Assembly: GCA_025560025.1 (NCBI GenBank)
Contig: CP048486.1
Coordinates: forward strand, 1,926,001-1,990,000
Direction of reading: 5' to 3'
From: Agrobacterium tumefaciens
GTDB taxonomy: Bacteria; Pseudomonadota; Alphaproteobacteria; Rhizobiales; Rhizobiaceae
Length of the DNA: 64,000 nt
Shown: positions 45,024 through 55,804 of the stretch, piece after piece
How the letters are laid out: every line of letters starts with the position of its first letter
Numbering within the stretch: the stretch's first letter is position 1
Position numbers and translations under genes: made by a program
The notes under the pieces: generated by a model
What the model was told of the DNA's origin: nothing
Database searches by the model: none
What the model saw: the letters and a program-made list of their open reading frames with translations, nothing else

Positions 45024-45767
45024 ATGTCAGACCAATTTAGAGGATGCGTCTTGGACAGGTCCAGCCGGGAACTCATGCAGCCAATTCCGCCGAGCGACCG
45101 CGTGCGCCAGGTCGAGGCCGCGCTTTCCGACTATGTGGAGCGGGCAGGGCTGAAGGCGGGAGATCGGCTGCCGGCCGAGCGGGAACTGATGGCGGCGCTG
45201 GGCGTCGGTCGCTCCACTATCCGTGAAGTCATTCGCAAGTTTCAGGCGCTCGGCGTTATCGACAGCCGCAAAGGCAGCGGCAATTATCTGCTGAAGCCGA
45301 TTTCCGCCGCCACCGTGCATATGCCGATTTCCATCGATGCCGAAAGCCTGCGTGATGCGCTGCTGATGACGCTGGAGGTACGGCGCGGCATCGAAGTGGA
45401 GGCCTCCATGGCCGCCGCCCGCCGGCGCACGCCGGAGGATATCGCCATCATGGAAACGCGGCTCGATGAGATGGAGCGGGTGCATCTGGCCGAAGGCACC
45501 TCCGGTAAAGCCGACCTTGCCTTCCATCTGTCGATTTATGACGCCACCCACAATACGCTGTTCAAGCAGCTTCTGGAGCAGATGCGCGAAGGTTTCGAAC
45601 GTTTCTGGTCGAAACCCTTCGACCGTCCGGATTTCGCCGGCCGCTCCTTCCCCTTTCACCGCACGCTGTTCAACGCCATCGCCGCCGGCGATGCGGCCGG
45701 TGCGCGTGAAGAAACACTGAAAATCCTCGCTGTCGTCGAGGAGGATATCAAGGACATGTCGAAATGA
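45024..45767 (+). CDS. GntR/FadR-subfamily regulator
   Basis: A 247-residue FadR-type regulator. The winged helix is at about 28-90 (ERAGLKAGDRLPAERELMAA, then GVGRSTIREVIRKFQALGVI). It is followed by an FCD effector domain whose metal or ligand residues include HLSIYDATHN and FPFHRTLFNAI. The start at 45024 is uncertain; an ATG at 45075 (MQPIPPSDR) would still keep the whole domain. Its stop overlaps the next gene's ATG, so it is the first cistron of, and probably regulates, the PLP-enzyme/ABC operon. Confidence 0.85.
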   Translation: MSDQFRGCVLDRSSRELMQPIPPSDRVRQVEAALSDYVERAGLKAGDRLPAERELMAALGVGRSTIREVIRKFQALGVIDSRKGSGNYLLKPISAATVHMPISIDAESLRDALLMTLEVRRGIEVEASMAAARRRTPEDIAIMETRLDEMERVHLAEGTSGKADLAFHLSIYDATHNTLFKQLLEQMREGFERFWSKPFDRPDFAGRSFPFHRTLFNAIAAGDAAGAREETLKILAVVEEDIKDMSK

Positions 45768-46936
45768 ACCATGGCAACGATCTCTTCGATCCCGCCTCAT
45801 TTATCGTTGCGCATGACGAGGCCCACGCCTTCGAGGCCGTGGTGCCGCCCATCGTGCAGACCTCGCTTTTCACCTTTTCCAGCTATGACGAAATGGTCTC
45901 CACCTATCGCGGCGAAAAGGTGCGGCCGGTCTATACGCGCGGGCTTAACCCCACCGTGCGGCTGTTCGAGGAGATGCTGGCGAAGCTGGAAGGTGCCGAA
46001 GATGCGCTCGGTTTTGCAAGCGGCATGTCGGCCATTTCCTCCACCGTGCTGTCTTTCGTGTCGCCGGGCGACCGGATCGTCGCCGTGCGCCATGTCTATC
46101 CCGATGCATTCCGCCTGTTCGGCACTTTCATGCAGCGCATGAATATCGAGGTGACCTATGTCGACGGCCGCGATGAGGCGGCGGTTGAAAAGGCGATGCC
46201 GGGTGCAAAGCTGTTTTACATGGAAAGCCCGACGAGCTGGGTGATGGAAGCCCACGATGTCGGCGCGCTGGCCGCCATCGCCAAGCGGCATGGCGCGGTC
46301 ACCGTCATCGACAATTCCTGGGCAAGCCCGGTCTTCCAGCAGCCGATCTCGCTCGGCGTCGACCTCGTCGTGCATTCGGCCTCGAAATATCTGGGCGGCC
46401 ATAGCGATGTGGTCTCCGGCGTGGTGGCCGGTTCGAAGGCGATGATCGACCGCATCCGGGCGGAAACCTATCCCTATCTCGGCGGCAAGATGTCGCCTTT
46501 CGATGCCTGGCTGCTCATTCGCGGGCTTCGCACGCTGCCGCTGCGCATGAAGGCGCATCAGGCCTCGGCGCTTGAGATCGCAACCCGCCTGCAGGCGCTG
46601 GATGTGGTGGAGAAGGTCTGCCATCCGGGGCTGGCGAACCGCCTGCCGCCCGGCCTTAACGGCACGTCGGGCCTGTTTTCCTTCATCTTCAAGGAAGGGG
46701 TGGATGTGCGCGCTTTTGCCGACCGCCTCAAGCTTTTCAAACTGGGTGTTTCCTGGGGCGGGCATGAAAGCCTCATCGTCCCGGGCGAAGTGGTGCTCGA
46801 ACAGAAGGCGCAGCCGAACTCCGCCCATACCTTCGGCATCAGCGCACGTTCGGTGCGCCTGCATGTCGGGCTGGAGGGTACGGAAGCGCTCTGGAACGAT
46901 CTCGAACCCGCGATCAAGGCGGCCACCGCCGCCTGA
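45764..46936 (+). CDS. Cys/Met-metabolism PLP enzyme (cystathionine lyase/synthase family)
   Basis: A 390-residue fold-I PLP enzyme of the Cys/Met metabolism family. The PLP lysine lies in VVHSASKYLGGHSDVVSG (near residue 208). FASGMSAISSTVLSFV, MESPTSWVMEAHDV, VIDNSWASPV and the C-terminal VRLHVGLEG are family signatures. Family members act on cystathionine, homocysteine derivatives or other beta/gamma-substituted amino acids. Translational coupling to a regulator and a sugar-type importer is unusual for methionine metabolism. It more likely processes the imported compound, which is inference. Confidence 0.85.
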   Translation: MNHGNDLFDPASFIVAHDEAHAFEAVVPPIVQTSLFTFSSYDEMVSTYRGEKVRPVYTRGLNPTVRLFEEMLAKLEGAEDALGFASGMSAISSTVLSFVSPGDRIVAVRHVYPDAFRLFGTFMQRMNIEVTYVDGRDEAAVEKAMPGAKLFYMESPTSWVMEAHDVGALAAIAKRHGAVTVIDNSWASPVFQQPISLGVDLVVHSASKYLGGHSDVVSGVVAGSKAMIDRIRAETYPYLGGKMSPFDAWLLIRGLRTLPLRMKAHQASALEIATRLQALDVVEKVCHPGLANRLPPGLNGTSGLFSFIFKEGVDVRAFADRLKLFKLGVSWGGHESLIVPGEVVLEQKAQPNSAHTFGISARSVRLHVGLEGTEALWNDLEPAIKAATAA

Positions 46937-46974
46937 CGCATTTTTAAACTGACCACAAAAAAGGGGAGAACGAC

Positions 46975-48234
46975 ATGAAAAAACTGGTAACGGCAGCAAT
47001 CTTCACCGCCCTGATGACCGGAACGGCGCTGGCGGACACGACCTTGAAGCTGGTCGAGGTCATCACAAGTCCCGAGCGGACGGAAACGCTGAAAGGCATC
47101 GTCTCTAAATTCGAGGCCGCCAATCCCGGCACCAAGGTGGAAATCATCTCCCTGCCGTGGAGCGAAGCCTTCCAGAAATTCGCCACCATGGTCTCGGCCG
47201 GCGATGTGCCTGACGTGATGGAAATGCCCGACACATGGCTGTCGCTTTATGCCAATAACGGCATGCTGGAGAGCCTTGAGCCCTATCTTGCCAAATGGGA
47301 GCACACCGCGGGCCTGAGCGAGCGCACGCTCGAACTCGGCCGCGATGTCAAGGACACGGCCTATATGCTGCCTTACGGCTTCTATCTCCGCGCCATGTTC
47401 TACAACAAGAAACTGCTGGAACAGGCAGGCGTGAAGGAGCCGCCGAAGACACTCGAGGAATTTGCCGATGCCTCCAAGAAGGTCGCAGCCCTTCCCGGCA
47501 AATCTGGCTACTGCCTGCGCGGCGGCCCGGGCGGCCTTAACGGCTGGGTCATGTTCGGCGCATCCATGGCCGGTTCGAACGAGTTCTTCACCAAGGACGG
47601 CACCTCCACCTTCGACAGCCCCGGCTGGGTGAAGGGCCTGACCTATGTGATCGATCTCTACAAGAACGGTTATGCGCCGAAGGACAGCGTCAACTGGGGC
47701 TTCAACGAAATCGTCGCGGGCTTCTATTCCGGCACTTGCGCCTTCCTCGATCAGGACCCGGATGCGCTGATCGCCATTGCCCAGCGCATGAAGCCGGAAG
47801 ATTTCGGCGTCATGACCATGCCCAAGGGACCTGACGGCAAGACCTTCCCGACGATTGGTTTCGCCGGCTGGTCGATGATGTCGAAATCCGAAAACAAGGA
47901 CCTTTCCTGGAAGCTGATCGAGACGCTTGAAGGGCCGGAAGGCAATATCGAGTGGAACAAGAAGACCGGTGCGCTGCCGGTGCACAAGTCAGCGGAGAAG
48001 GACCCCTTCTATGCCAGCGAGCAGTTCAAGGGTTGGTTCGATGAACTGGCCGACAAGAACGCCGTGCCGACGACGATGCCGACCTATCTTGAGGAATTCG
48101 CCTTCTTCAAGGATTCGCTTGTGATCAAGACATCGCAGGAAGCGCTGCTCGGCGACATCACGCCGGAAGACCTTGCCAAGCAATGGGCTGATTACATGAC
48201 CAAGGCGCAGCAGAAGTTCCTGACGTCCAAGTAA
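46975..48234 (+). CDS. Family-1 extracellular solute-binding protein
   Basis: A 419-residue carbohydrate-type binding protein with a signal peptide (LVTAAIFTALMTGTALA, cleavage near residue 20). FEAANPGTKVEIISLPWSEA, VPDVMEMPDTWLSLYANNG and AYMLPYGFYLRAMFYNKKLL are typical family-1 segments. It is the first transporter gene of the operon, 38 bases after the PLP enzyme, with AAGGGGAG upstream. The ligand is unknown. Proteins of this family bind sugars, polyols, glycerophosphodiesters or sugar conjugates. Confidence 0.87.
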   Translation: MKKLVTAAIFTALMTGTALADTTLKLVEVITSPERTETLKGIVSKFEAANPGTKVEIISLPWSEAFQKFATMVSAGDVPDVMEMPDTWLSLYANNGMLESLEPYLAKWEHTAGLSERTLELGRDVKDTAYMLPYGFYLRAMFYNKKLLEQAGVKEPPKTLEEFADASKKVAALPGKSGYCLRGGPGGLNGWVMFGASMAGSNEFFTKDGTSTFDSPGWVKGLTYVIDLYKNGYAPKDSVNWGFNEIVAGFYSGTCAFLDQDPDALIAIAQRMKPEDFGVMTMPKGPDGKTFPTIGFAGWSMMSKSENKDLSWKLIETLEGPEGNIEWNKKTGALPVHKSAEKDPFYASEQFKGWFDELADKNAVPTTMPTYLEEFAFFKDSLVIKTSQEALLGDITPEDLAKQWADYMTKAQQKFLTSK

Positions 48235-48241
48235 CGACATT

Positions 48242-48278
48242 GACCGGCTGCGCGGGCGCAAATGCCCGTGCGGCGGTC
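48242..48278 (+). other. Stem-loop after the solute-binding protein gene
   Basis: gaccggctgcgcgggc (48242-48257) pairs imperfectly with gcccgtgcggcggtc (48264-48278) and has only a short TT tail. Its position between the binding-protein and permease cistrons suggests an mRNA-stabilising or partial-termination hairpin. Confidence 0.5.
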
Positions 48279-48384
48279 TTGCCGGCCTTCGCTGCGACAG
48301 GCCTTTTCATAGAAATTTTTCGGATCGGTAAGCCGAGAGGCTGGAAAACCCGTCCGTTCCGTCGTCCGATCAGGGAGCGATACA

Positions 48385-49329
48385 ATGTCCTATGCCCATG
48401 GCGCCGGGCCGGTGGCCGCGCGCAAACCGGCTGGCAAGCCTGCGATGCGGCGGTTTGCCGATTGGGCCGAACCCTGGCTTTACAGCGCGCCGGTGCTGGT
48501 GCTCATCGTCGCCGTCATGCTGGTGCCGCTGGTGCTTGGCCTCTCCTATGCCTTTCGCGATGTTCAGCTACTCAATCCGTTTTCCGGCGGTTTCGTTGGC
48601 CTCAAACATCTGGAGGCTCTGTCGCAGGATGCGGCCTTTTACCGGGCGCTGAAAAATACGCTGTGGTGGACAGGTGCTTCGGTTTTCCTGCAATTCTTCT
48701 TCGGCCTCATTCTGGCGCTGCTGCTGGATAAGCCCTTTGCGGGCAGGGGGCTGGCGCAGGCGCTGGTGTTCCTGCCATGGGCCGTGCCGACCTTCCTTGC
48801 CGGTCTCAACTGGGCCTGGCTGTTCAACCCGGTCATCGGGCCGCTGCCGCACTGGATGGTCTCGCTCGGGCTGTTATCCGCACCCAACAATATCCTCGCC
48901 GATCCGCAGCTTGCCATGTGGGGGCCCATCATCGCTAATGTCTGGTGGGGCATTCCCTTCTTTGCCATCACTTTGCTTGCCGCACTTCAGGCCATCCCGC
49001 GCGATCTTTATGAGGCGGCGGAAATTGACGGGGCGAACCCGCTGCAGCGCTTCACCTCCATCACCCTGCCGTTTCTGGCGCCCACCATCGCCATCACCAT
49101 CTTGCTGCGCACCGTCTGGATCGCCAATTTCGCCGATCTCATCATCGTCATGACCAATGGCGGGCCGGCGGACCGCACGCAGATCGTCGCCAGCTACATC
49201 TTCACGCAGGCCTTCCGGCGTCTGGATTTCGGTTATGCCTCGGCCATTGCGCTGGTGCTGCTGGTGCTGCTGCTTGCCTATTCCATGCTGATCGTGCTGC
49301 TGCGCCAGCGCCTGATCGAGAAGGACTGA
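48385..49329 (+). CDS. ABC sugar-type transporter permease 1
   Basis: A 314-residue MalF/UgpA-type permease. After a short cytoplasmic N-terminus there are six membrane segments, with the EAA loop EAAEIDGANPLQRFTSITLP near residue 213. AGGGAGCGATACA precedes the ATG at 48385. It lies 150 bases after the binding-protein gene and 4 bases before permease 2. Confidence 0.88.
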   Translation: MSYAHGAGPVAARKPAGKPAMRRFADWAEPWLYSAPVLVLIVAVMLVPLVLGLSYAFRDVQLLNPFSGGFVGLKHLEALSQDAAFYRALKNTLWWTGASVFLQFFFGLILALLLDKPFAGRGLAQALVFLPWAVPTFLAGLNWAWLFNPVIGPLPHWMVSLGLLSAPNNILADPQLAMWGPIIANVWWGIPFFAITLLAALQAIPRDLYEAAEIDGANPLQRFTSITLPFLAPTIAITILLRTVWIANFADLIIVMTNGGPADRTQIVASYIFTQAFRRLDFGYASAIALVLLVLLLAYSMLIVLLRQRLIEKD

Positions 49330-49332
49330 CCG

Positions 49333-50163
49333 ATGACCTCAAGGATATTTCTCACCCTTGCCCATCGTCTGGCGATCCTTGCCTATATCGCCTTTGCACT
49401 GTTCCCACTGTTCTGGCTGCTCAAGGTGTCCGTGACGCCGAATGATCTGCTCTATAGCGAAGGTGTGAGGATGTGGCCATCGCGGGCGACATGGGATCAT
49501 TATCGTTTCGTCATAGAAAACAGTGCCTTCCCGACGTTTTTTAAGAACAGCGTCATCGTCGCGGGCTCCACGGCAATTGCCGTAACGATACTTTCTTCGC
49601 TCTCGGGTTACGCGCTGTCACGCTTCCGTTTCAAGGGCAAATACTGGATCGTGGCGTTAATGCTGATCACCCAGATGTTTCCGCTGGTCATGCTGGTCGC
49701 GCCGATCTTCAAGATGCTGTCGCCGCTCGGCCTCACCAACAGCCTGACGGGTCTGGTCATCGTCTACACCGCCTTCAACGTGCCTTTCGCCACCTTCCTC
49801 ATGCAGTCATTCTTCGATGGCATTCCGAAGGATCTGGAAGAGGCGGCGATGATTGACGGGGCGAGCCGGTTTACGGCCTTCCGCCAGATCATCCTGCCGC
49901 TGACGCTGCCGGGCATTGCCGCGACGCTCGGTTTCGTCTTCACCGCCGCGTGGAGCGAGCTTCTGTTTGCGCTGATGCTGATTTCCGGCAACCAGAGTGC
50001 CACTTTCCCGGTTGGCCTTCTGACCTTCGTTTCGAAATTCTCCGTCGATTTCGGGCAGATGATGGCGGCGGGCGTTCTGGCGCTCATTCCGGCCTGCCTC
50101 TTCTTCCTGCTCATTCAACGTTATCTCGTGCAGGGCCTGACGGCCGGCGCGGTGAAAGGATAA
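49333..50163 (+). CDS. ABC sugar-type transporter permease 2
   Basis: A 276-residue MalG/UgpE-type permease with six membrane segments and the EAA loop EEAAMIDGASRFTAFRQIIL. It begins 4 bases after permease 1 and ends 4 bases before the ATPase gene, so the three are co-translated. Confidence 0.88.
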   Translation: MTSRIFLTLAHRLAILAYIAFALFPLFWLLKVSVTPNDLLYSEGVRMWPSRATWDHYRFVIENSAFPTFFKNSVIVAGSTAIAVTILSSLSGYALSRFRFKGKYWIVALMLITQMFPLVMLVAPIFKMLSPLGLTNSLTGLVIVYTAFNVPFATFLMQSFFDGIPKDLEEAAMIDGASRFTAFRQIILPLTLPGIAATLGFVFTAAWSELLFALMLISGNQSATFPVGLLTFVSKFSVDFGQMMAAGVLALIPACLFFLLIQRYLVQGLTAGAVKG

Positions 50164-50167
50164 TCCC

Positions 50168-51244
50168 ATGGCTTCCATCGAGCTGAAGAATGTCGGCAAG
50201 ACCTATGGCGACCTCGCCGTGCTGCATGGCGTCGATCTTGATATCAGGGATGGCGAGTTCATCGTCCTTGTCGGCCCATCCGGCTGCGGAAAATCGACGC
50301 TGCTGCGCATGATCGCAGGTCTTGAAGAGATAACATCCGGCGACCTGTCCATCGATGGCGAACGCGTCAATGATCGCCGGCCGAAGGATCGCGATATCGC
50401 CATGGTGTTCCAGTCCTATGCGCTCTATCCGCATATGAGCGTCGCCGATAATATGAGCTATAGCCTGCGCCTGCGCCGCCGCCCGAAGGAAACCATCGCG
50501 GCGGCGGTGGCCGGTGCTTCCGCGAAACTTGGCCTCGATCCCTATCTCGCCCGCCGCCCGAAGGCGCTCTCCGGCGGCCAGCGTCAGCGCGTCGCCATGG
50601 GCCGCGCCATCGTGCGCCAGCCCAAGGCCTTTCTATTCGACGAGCCGCTATCCAACCTCGATGCCCGGCTGCGCGAGCAGATGCGGGCCGAGATCAAACG
50701 CATGCATGCCGATCTTGGCGCAACCTCGGTCTACGTCACCCATGACCAGATCGAGGCGATGACACTTGCCTCACGCATCGTCGCCATGAATGCCGGGCAT
50801 GTGCAGCAGATCGGCGCGCCGCTCGATCTTTATGATCGCCCGGCCAATCTTTTCGTCGCCGGTTTCATCGGTTCGCCCGGCATGAATTTTCTCGAAGGGA
50901 GACTCGTGCAGGAGAATGGCGGCAGCTTCGTCGTGCTGGGTGACGGCACGCGCCTTGCGCTTGGCCGGGAAATGGACCTCGCCGATGGCGAGCTGGTCAC
51001 GCTCGGCATCCGCCCGGAACATGTGACCGTTGCGCCGGCTGAAAGCGGTGTGGAAGCGACTGTCGATCTGGTCGAGCCAACCGGCCTTGGCGTCATCCTG
51101 CACCTCACCGTGCATGGATTGCCCTTCAAGCTGTTTTCGTCAGACCGGGCATTGTTGCAGCCGGGCAAATCCCTGCGGGTCGGCTTCCCGCGGGAAAGGC
51201 TGCATGTCTTCGACAGGAATGGCGTGAGGGTCGGGGAGGCGTGA
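50168..51244 (+). CDS. ABC sugar-type transporter ATPase (MalK/UgpC type)
   Basis: A 358-residue ATPase. Walker A is GPSGCGKST at about 37-45, the signature is LSGGQRQR, Walker B is [12 protein letters not shown] and the H-loop is VTHDQ, with the C-terminal regulatory domain containing LGIRPEHV. It is the last gene of the 45024-51244 operon and converges on the galactitol importer ATPase across a long palindrome. Confidence 0.9.
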   Translation: MASIELKNVGKTYGDLAVLHGVDLDIRDGEFIVLVGPSGCGKSTLLRMIAGLEEITSGDLSIDGERVNDRRPKDRDIAMVFQSYALYPHMSVADNMSYSLRLRRRPKETIAAAVAGASAKLGLDPYLARRPKALSGGQRQRVAMGRAIVRQPKAFLFDEPLSNLDARLREQMRAEIKRMHADLGATSVYVTHDQIEAMTLASRIVAMNAGHVQQIGAPLDLYDRPANLFVAGFIGSPGMNFLEGRLVQENGGSFVVLGDGTRLALGREMDLADGELVTLGIRPEHVTVAPAESGVEATVDLVEPTGLGVILHLTVHGLPFKLFSSDRALLQPGKSLRVGFPRERLHVFDRNGVRVGEA

Positions 51245-51420
51245 GGTTTGGCATAGTACTCGGCGGGAGGGTTTCCTGTGCCGTTGTATGCCCCCTCCGT
51301 CATTTTGGCTAAAGCCGGAGCGACGGAAAGCTGGAAACGTTGAGAACCTTCGCAAACGTGCCAACCGTGGCATCAGATTGCCCTTCGGTCGTCTATTGTG
51401 GAGGCTCCGGCTGGATGTGA

Positions 51421-51674
51421 GCTTTCACAGGATTTTTCGTTCACGCGGACCCGCAGGCGCGTGGGGCTTACCCCCCTCTGCCCTGCCGGGCATCTCCCCC
51501 TCAAGGGGGAGATCGGCAAGATGCTTTCTCGCCGCGTCATTCTCAAACATCGAGATGGGCGAGACCTCGCCGCAGGTCGATCTCCCCCCTTGAGGGGGAG
51601 ATGCCCGGCAGGGCAGAGGGGGGTAAGCTCCACGCGCCTGCGGGTCCGCTGTGAATGAAAAACCTTGTGAAAGC
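51421..51674. repeat. Extended inverted repeat (about 250 bp) with a TACCCCCC-type core
   Basis: The core 51469-51625 is the family of 8774 and 20652. Here the symmetry continues about 48 bases outward on both sides: gctttcacaggatttttcgt... at 51421 mirrors ...gaaaaaccttgtgaaagc ending at 51674, with cggacccgcaggcgcgtgg shared. Each arm is roughly 90-100 bases with few mismatches. It lies between two convergent ABC ATPase genes and is the only structure seen in the 51245-51680 gap. Confidence 0.85.
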
Positions 51675-51680
51675 CAGCAC

Positions 51681-52679
<999 letters not shown>

Positions 52680-52691
52680 GTTTGTCGTTCC

Positions 52692-53516
52692 TTATTTCAC
52701 GGCGCCGAAGGTCAGGCCACGCACGAGTTGTTTCTGCGAGAACCAGCCGATGACGAGAATGGGGGCGATCGCCATCATCGAGGCGGCCGAGAGTTTTGCC
52801 CAGAACAGCCCCTGCGGCGAGGAGAAGGAGGCGATGAAGGCCGTCAGCGGGGCCGCATTGGTGGTCGTCAGCCGGATGGTCCAGAAGGCTTCGTTCCAGG
52901 CGAGAATGACGTTGAGGAGCAGCGTCGAGGCAATGCCCGGCACCGCCATCGGCGTCAGCACATGCACGATCTCGTTCCACAGCGATGCGCCATCCATGCG
53001 GGCGGCTTCCAGAATCTCGCCGGGGATTTCCCGGAAGTAGGTGTAGAGCATCCAGATGACGATCGGCAGGTTGATGAAGGTGAGCATGATGGTCAGCCCG
53101 ATGCGGGTATCGAGCAGGCCGGCATTGCGGAAGATCAGATAGATCGGCACCAGCACGGCGACGGCCGGCATCATCTTGGTGGAGAGCATCCACATCAAAA
53201 TGTCCTTGGTGCGTTTGGTCGGCGAGAACGCCATGGCCCAGGCGGCGGGAATGGCGATGATCAACGCAATGATCGTCGAGCCGAGCGACAGCACCACCGA
53301 GTTCATGAACGGCTTGAAGTAATCGCGCTGGGTCTGCACCGTCACGTAATTCTCAAGCGTGCCCGAGGGAATGAGGCTGAAGCCGGCGATTGCCTCCGGC
53401 TCGGTCTTGATCGAGGTGAGGAAGGCATAGAGGATCGGGAAGAACAGCAGCAGCGCCACGGCCCAGGCCGCGATGGAGAAGCCGATCTTCGCACGTGTGG
53501 TTGTCTTGCGGGCCAT
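52692..53516 (-). CDS. Galactitol/polyol ABC transporter permease 2
   Basis: A 274-residue MalG-type permease with six membrane segments and the EAA loop LEAARMDGASLWNEIVHVLTP. It is 12 bases from both neighbouring transporter genes. Similarity to SmoG-type mannitol/sorbitol permeases is apparent from the overall pattern; this is a family-level judgement. Confidence 0.86.
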   Translation of the reverse strand: MARKTTTRAKIGFSIAAWAVALLLFFPILYAFLTSIKTEPEAIAGFSLIPSGTLENYVTVQTQRDYFKPFMNSVVLSLGSTIIALIIAIPAAWAMAFSPTKRTKDILMWMLSTKMMPAVAVLVPIYLIFRNAGLLDTRIGLTIMLTFINLPIVIWMLYTYFREIPGEILEAARMDGASLWNEIVHVLTPMAVPGIASTLLLNVILAWNEAFWTIRLTTTNAAPLTAFIASFSSPQGLFWAKLSAASMMAIAPILVIGWFSQKQLVRGLTFGAVK

Positions 53517-53528
53517 GATGTTTCCCCT

Positions 53529-54401
53529 TTACCGGTCGAGGTTCTTGCCGACGGCGCGCATCAGGAAGATGGCGACGATATTGGCGAGGATGACGGCGAT
53601 GATGCCGCCGGCCGAAGCGCCGCCGACGTCGTAACCGAGAAGCGCGGTGCGATAGATGAGGAAGGCGAGGTTGGTGGAGGCATAACCCGGTCCGCCATTG
53701 GTGGTGACGAGGATTTCCGCGTAAACGCCGAGCAGGAAGATCGTCTGGATGAGAATGACGACGGTGATGGCGCGCGACAGATGCGGCAGCGTCAGATAGA
53801 TGAAGCGGTTGACGAAGTTGGCGCCATCCATCTCGGCGGCTTCCTTCTGCTCGCCATCGAGCGACTGCAGGGCGGTCAAGAGGATCAGCGTCGCAAAGGG
53901 CAGCCATTGCCAGGCGACGATGATGATGATGGAGAGCAGCGGAAACTGCGCAAACCAGTCGACCGGCTGCAGGCCGAAGAAGCGGGAGAGATCGGCAAGC
54001 ACGCCGTAACCGGGATGCATGATCATGTTCTTCCACACCAATGCGGCCACCGGCGGCATGACGAAGAAGGGCGAGATGATCATGATGCGGACGATGCCCT
54101 GGCCGAAAATGTCATTGTCGAGCAAGAGCGCAATGGCGATACCGCCGATGACGGTGATCGCAAGCACGCCGCCGACGATCAAAAGCGTGTTCCAGATCGA
54201 CTGGAAAAAGGCCGGGTCGGTGTAGAAATACTGGTAATTGAACAGGCCCGCAAAGCTGACATTGGCCGGGTTGAGGAGATTGTAGTTCTGGAACGAGAAC
54301 CACAGCGTCATCGCCAGAGGCACGATCATCCACACCAGCAACAGCAGCACCGATGGCGCAAGCATCACCCGCGCAAGACCGCTCGTGTTTCGGGTTGCCA
54401 T
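53529..54401 (-). CDS. Galactitol/polyol ABC transporter permease 1
   Basis: A 290-residue MalF-type permease (SmoF-like) with six membrane segments and the EAA loop KEAAEMDGANFVNRFIYLTL. It is separated from the epimerase gene by 125 bases with no clear terminator. The binding protein for this importer is encoded on the opposite strand at 57108, the reverse of the usual order. Confidence 0.87.
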   Translation of the reverse strand: MATRNTSGLARVMLAPSVLLLLVWMIVPLAMTLWFSFQNYNLLNPANVSFAGLFNYQYFYTDPAFFQSIWNTLLIVGGVLAITVIGGIAIALLLDNDIFGQGIVRIMIISPFFVMPPVAALVWKNMIMHPGYGVLADLSRFFGLQPVDWFAQFPLLSIIIIVAWQWLPFATLILLTALQSLDGEQKEAAEMDGANFVNRFIYLTLPHLSRAITVVILIQTIFLLGVYAEILVTTNGGPGYASTNLAFLIYRTALLGYDVGGASAGGIIAVILANIVAIFLMRAVGKNLDR

Positions 54402-54526
54402 TAGTCGTCCTCCCTCACGGATATAGTTATAAGTTTGAGCGGGACTTCAGATGAAAAGCCGCTCGCACTTCCCCCATTTCGCTCCGGCGGCCTCTGCCGC
54501 AGGGGCATCCGGATTTATGATTGCCG

Positions 54527-55804
54527 TCAGTGGCGGCCTTCGCCCGTCGCCGCGTGATAGGTCGCCAGAACCTGATCCACAGCCGCGATCAAAATCTCTT
54601 CCGCGTCCTCGCCCGCAACTGTCGCGAGCGGCAATTCTCCGAGATACTGGCGCAGCAGGGTTTCGGGAATTGTCTTCCCATCCAGCGCCTTATGCAAGGC
54701 GGAAACGGCCTGCAACGCTTCCGGCCGCGTCCAGTAATAGCGGATGCGGTCGCTGTAACTATAGTGACGCTGCAATCGCAGCGTGATGTCGTCGCCATGG
54801 TAATGGCCCTGCCAGTCGCCCGGCGCGCTCAACATCAGTTTTTCCATGGTCCGTGCCAGCGGACGGTCGCCATAGGTGCCGACCATTTCGGATGCGATCA
54901 TATCAAGCGCATAAAGCGCTTCCCGGTAAGCGAAGGTGAGGCCCGGACCGACTTTGAGGATCGGATATCCGTCGCGCACCAGTGCGGCAAGGGCAAGCTC
55001 GGTCTGGTAATCGGTGGAATGGGCCTCGAACACCAGCTGCGGTTCGCCGTCCAGAACGGCGCTCAGCGCTTCCGCGGCCTGCGGATCATAAGCGACGACA
55101 TTGTCGCTGCCGAATTCCACGCCCGGCTGCACGACGAAAGCGATCACCCGTTCGAAGGCTTGCGAAAGACCGTGCTGCGCGAATATCTCGCGGTGAAGGT
55201 CGATGGTGTTGCGCGCCGCCTGCGGCTGCGTCGGCGCAACCGTGTCGAGCACATGGTCGGCACCGCCAGGCACCGGCACTTCGGTGCCGAGAATATAAAG
55301 CGGTTTGGGCAGGCCGGCATCGGTGGCCGCCTTTTCGGCAACGGCGGCAAGTTTGGCGGCGCGGTTGGCGATGGTGACGTCATCCAGCGCCGCCGGCTCA
55401 CCGGCACAGCCCATCGATGCATCAAGGTGAATCTTGCGAAAACCCGATGCCACATAGGCTTCGACCATGGCGGCGGCTTTTGTCAGCGCCTCTTCGGCCT
55501 TCTCCCTGCGCCAGGGGTTGGGGCCGAGATGATCGCCGCCGAAAATCAGGAGTTCGCCGGACAGTCCTTCTTCCGCCGCGATGCTGTTGACGAAGGCAAC
55601 AAAATCACGGGGCGTCATGCCGGTATAACCGCCGAGATGGTTGACCTGATTGCAGGTCGCCTCGATCAGCACGGCTGTCTTGCTGGTGGCGGCGCGGCGG
55701 ATCGCGGCGCGCAGGACGACGGGGTGGGCCGAACAGACGGACGTGATGCCCGCGGGTTTGCCGGCGCGGCGGGCGGCGGCGAGATTCTCCAGAATGGCGG
55801 TCAT
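54527..55804 (-). CDS. D-tagatose 6-phosphate 4-epimerase (GatZ/KbaZ-like, PF08013)
   Basis: A 425-residue GatZ/KbaZ-family protein. It opens [19 protein letters not shown] and contains [39 protein letters not shown] and [12 protein letters not shown]. In enterics GatZ is a helper of tagatose-bisphosphate aldolase, but no aldolase partner (GatY/KbaY) is in this locus. In A. tumefaciens C58 the PF08013 protein of the galactitol/D-altritol locus epimerises tagatose 6-phosphate to fructose 6-phosphate, and the gene content here matches. It overlaps the kinase gene by four bases. Confidence 0.87.
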   Translation of the reverse strand: MTAILENLAAARRAGKPAGITSVCSAHPVVLRAAIRRAATSKTAVLIEATCNQVNHLGGYTGMTPRDFVAFVNSIAAEEGLSGELLIFGGDHLGPNPWRREKAEEALTKAAAMVEAYVASGFRKIHLDASMGCAGEPAALDDVTIANRAAKLAAVAEKAATDAGLPKPLYILGTEVPVPGGADHVLDTVAPTQPQAARNTIDLHREIFAQHGLSQAFERVIAFVVQPGVEFGSDNVVAYDPQAAEALSAVLDGEPQLVFEAHSTDYQTELALAALVRDGYPILKVGPGLTFAYREALYALDMIASEMVGTYGDRPLARTMEKLMLSAPGDWQGHYHGDDITLRLQRHYSYSDRIRYYWTRPEALQAVSALHKALDGKTIPETLLRQYLGELPLATVAGEDAEEILIAAVDQVLATYHAATGEGRH

